Part shown: in pieces, positions 6,964 to 8,435 of the stretch
How the letters are laid out: the number at the start of each line of letters is the position of its first letter
Numbering within the stretch: the stretch's first letter is position 1
Source: an uncultured Blautia sp.
Lineage (GTDB): Bacteria > Bacillota > Clostridia > Lachnospirales > Lachnospiraceae
Reading direction: 5' to 3'
DNA length: 8,435 nt
NCBI RefSeq assembly: GCF_937880195.1
Contig: NZ_CALFLA010000001.1
Span: 1-8,435, forward strand
The notes under the pieces: generated by a model
What the model saw: only the letters and a program-made list of their open reading frames with translations
Databases searched by the model: none
What the model was told of the DNA's origin: nothing
Position numbers and translations under genes: made by a program

Positions 6964-8372
6964 ATCAGAAATTATTCCGAAAATTCCTGGAAGTCTACTT
7001 ATTTGTAGGCTTCTTTGGTTTTGTCATGGTAACGTATATAGGCTCTCATATGGTAGAATCCCTTCTGGAAAAGGATATTAGCTCTGACCTTTATCAAAGC
7101 GCCTACAGAATTGCAGAAAATAAGGGGATCCGCAATAATATTTCCGCTTCCAGTCTTTCTGTTATCAAGGAACTGCTTACCATGGTTGCGGACTATCCCA
7201 ATACTATTATCTGGCTTATTAACGAAAAAGGGGAAATCGTTCTTAGTACGCGAAGAGACATTTCCCCGGACAGTCCCATCAATCTTGAAAATTTTGATCC
7301 TTCTGTGTGGGGAAGCACCTATTACCAGGTAGGTTATTTTTATGGATATTTTGAGGATGACGCCCGTTTAAGCGTCATTGCCCCAATTACAAACAATATG
7401 AGCACCAAAGGTTATGTTGCCATCCACTATATGATGAGCAGCCTTTATCAGAAACGCGGTGAATATCTTTTTATTGTGCAGATCCTTTTCCTTGCGTTTT
7501 ATGCCCTTGTTTCTCTGATCCTTGTATTTTACTACCGCAGCGTTCACCGTCCTCTTTCTGATATAGAAAAAGGAGTTTCTGAATACGCCAATGGAAACCT
7601 GTCCTACCGGATTCCCATACAGACTGAGGATGAACTTGGATTCCTTGCCAATAATCTGAATTATATGGCAGATAAGATGAACCGAAACGGTCAGTACCAA
7701 CGCCAGTTTATTTCCAACGTATCTCATGATTTCCGTTCTCCTCTCACTTCCATCAAGGGATATGTGGAGGCTATGAGAGATGGAACGATCCCTGTGGAAA
7801 TGCAGGATAAATATCTGGGAATCATTGCCTATGAAGCCGACCGTCTGGAAAAACTCACACAGGGACTTCTAACTCTCAATGAGTTGGATATCCATAAACG
7901 TCTTCTTAATATCCAGAACTTTGATATTAACGACGCCATCAAAAAGGCTGCCGCAACCTATGAAGGCGACTGTACCAGACGTCATATCCTTCTGGAGCTG
8001 ATTTTAAGCGGAAAGGAACTTTACGCCAGCGCAGATGTAGAACAGATCCAGCAGGTACTTCATAACCTTCTGAATAATGCGATAAAATTCAGCCCGGATA
8101 ATTCTACGATCACCATCGAAACCACAGAAAAAAATGACAAGATCTTTGTTTCTGTAAAGGATCATGGAATCGGCATTCCCAAGGACAGTATTTTTAAAAT
8201 ATGGGAACGTTTCTATAAAACAGATACTTCCAGAGGCAGGGATCAAAAAGGAACTGGTCTTGGCCTTTCTATTGTTAAAGAAATCATCCATGCCCATGAC
8301 CAGAATATTAATGTGATCAGTACCGAAGGAATTGGAACTGAATTTATTTTCACTCTGGAAAAAGCACGGTAA
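6960..8372 (+). CDS. Membrane sensor histidine kinase (HAMP, HisKA, HATPase)
   Basis: A 470-residue transmembrane kinase, expected partner of the regulator encoded just upstream. There is a first membrane segment (about 11-30), an extracytoplasmic sensor region (about 31-167), a second membrane segment (about 168-192), a HAMP linker (about 193-245) and a dimerisation/phosphotransfer domain with H256 in SHDFRSPLTS. The ATP-binding domain (about 355-468) has an N-box at NLLNNAIKFS (around 369-378), a G1 box at DHGIGI (401-406), an F-box near 412-419 and a G2 box at GTGLGLSIV (431-439). All kinase motifs look intact. The sensor contains IIWLINEKGEIVLSTR-type sequence (about 83-98), the beta-strand pattern of PAS/Cache-like extracellular sensors; its ligand is unknown. 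GAGGT at 6946-6950 is 9 bases before the ATG, which overlaps the regulator's stop by four bases, so translational coupling is likely. Nothing is truncated. Confidence 0.95.
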   Translation: MNQKLFRKFLEVYLFVGFFGFVMVTYIGSHMVESLLEKDISSDLYQSAYRIAENKGIRNNISASSLSVIKELLTMVADYPNTIIWLINEKGEIVLSTRRDISPDSPINLENFDPSVWGSTYYQVGYFYGYFEDDARLSVIAPITNNMSTKGYVAIHYMMSSLYQKRGEYLFIVQILFLAFYALVSLILVFYYRSVHRPLSDIEKGVSEYANGNLSYRIPIQTEDELGFLANNLNYMADKMNRNGQYQRQFISNVSHDFRSPLTSIKGYVEAMRDGTIPVEMQDKYLGIIAYEADRLEKLTQGLLTLNELDIHKRLLNIQNFDINDAIKKAAATYEGDCTRRHILLELILSGKELYASADVEQIQQVLHNLLNNAIKFSPDNSTITIETTEKNDKIFVSVKDHGIGIPKDSIFKIWERFYKTDTSRGRDQKGTGLGLSIVKEIIHAHDQNINVISTEGIGTEFIFTLEKAR

Positions 8373-8378
8373 AAAAAC

Positions 8379-8413
8379 ACATGGGGCTGTCGGGAAATGA
8401 TAGTTCCAAACAG
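8379..8413. other. Structured 3' sequence after the kinase gene, cut by window edge
   Basis: The sequence ACATGGGGCTGTCGGGAAAT follows the stop after an A-run (8371-8377). CTGT (8387-8390) can pair with ACAG (8410-8413), and GGAA (8393-8396) with TTCC (8404-8407), across a 2x2 internal loop and a 7-base hairpin loop. No T-run follows, so this alone is not a standard terminator. The A-run plus GGGGCTGTC could be the left arm of a longer bidirectional terminator, or an insertion-sequence end, whose other half lies outside the window. The 63 bases after the kinase stop contain no complete gene. Confidence 0.3.
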
Positions 8414-8435
8414 GGGCAGATTTGACTTGCATGAG

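Noticed and set aside
8004..8432. Minus-strand open frame at the right edge
   Set aside because: It is antisense to the kinase ATP-binding domain, whose N, G1 and G2 motifs are in the plus frame. No domain is seen in the minus translation.
1..8435. CRISPR array, tRNA, rRNA, phage or toxin-antitoxin content
   Set aside because: No regularly spaced repeats, no cloverleaf-like segment, and all long coding stretches are accounted for by the six genes described.

Overview
The window suggests a low-to-mid GC Gram-positive bacterium of the Firmicutes, most likely a Lachnospiraceae/Clostridia member. The evidence is a MutS2 beginning MNQKAL, a YhaM-type exoribonuclease, AGGAG-type ribosome binding sites, close gene packing, and an OmpR-type regulator overlapping its kinase by ATGA. 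This placement is inferred from gene content and not from a database comparison. The layout looks chromosomal. I see no CRISPR array, tRNA, rRNA, prophage or transposase gene.

Layout: two divergent gene clusters are separated by a 264-base control region (about 3601-3864). Leftward, in order of transcription, are a membrane-anchored HtrA/PDZ-like protein whose protease triad is lost (about 2332-3600), the exoribonuclease YhaM (1364-2311), and the 23S rRNA m5U methyltransferase RlmD (1358 to beyond the left edge, missing only its last few codons). The gaps are 20 and 5 bases, so this looks like one operon. Rightward are mutS2 (3865-6246), an OmpR/PhoB-type response regulator (6262-6963) and its membrane histidine kinase (6960-8372). 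The gaps are 15 bases and a 4-base overlap, again one apparent operon.

The control region holds candidate extended -10 promoters on both strands, two short perfect palindromes placed where operators would sit, and an unusual mutS2 ribosome binding site separated from the ATG by a small hairpin.

Functionally, the leftward genes handle RNA turnover and rRNA modification. MutS2 is a DNA recombination / collided-ribosome ATPase with an Smr domain, and the two-component pair is a signalling unit that appears to ride on mutS2 transcription. The most unusual gene is the HtrA-like pseudoprotease. Everything else is well-known families in a plausible core-genome setting. I found no clear evidence of a wholly new multi-gene system.
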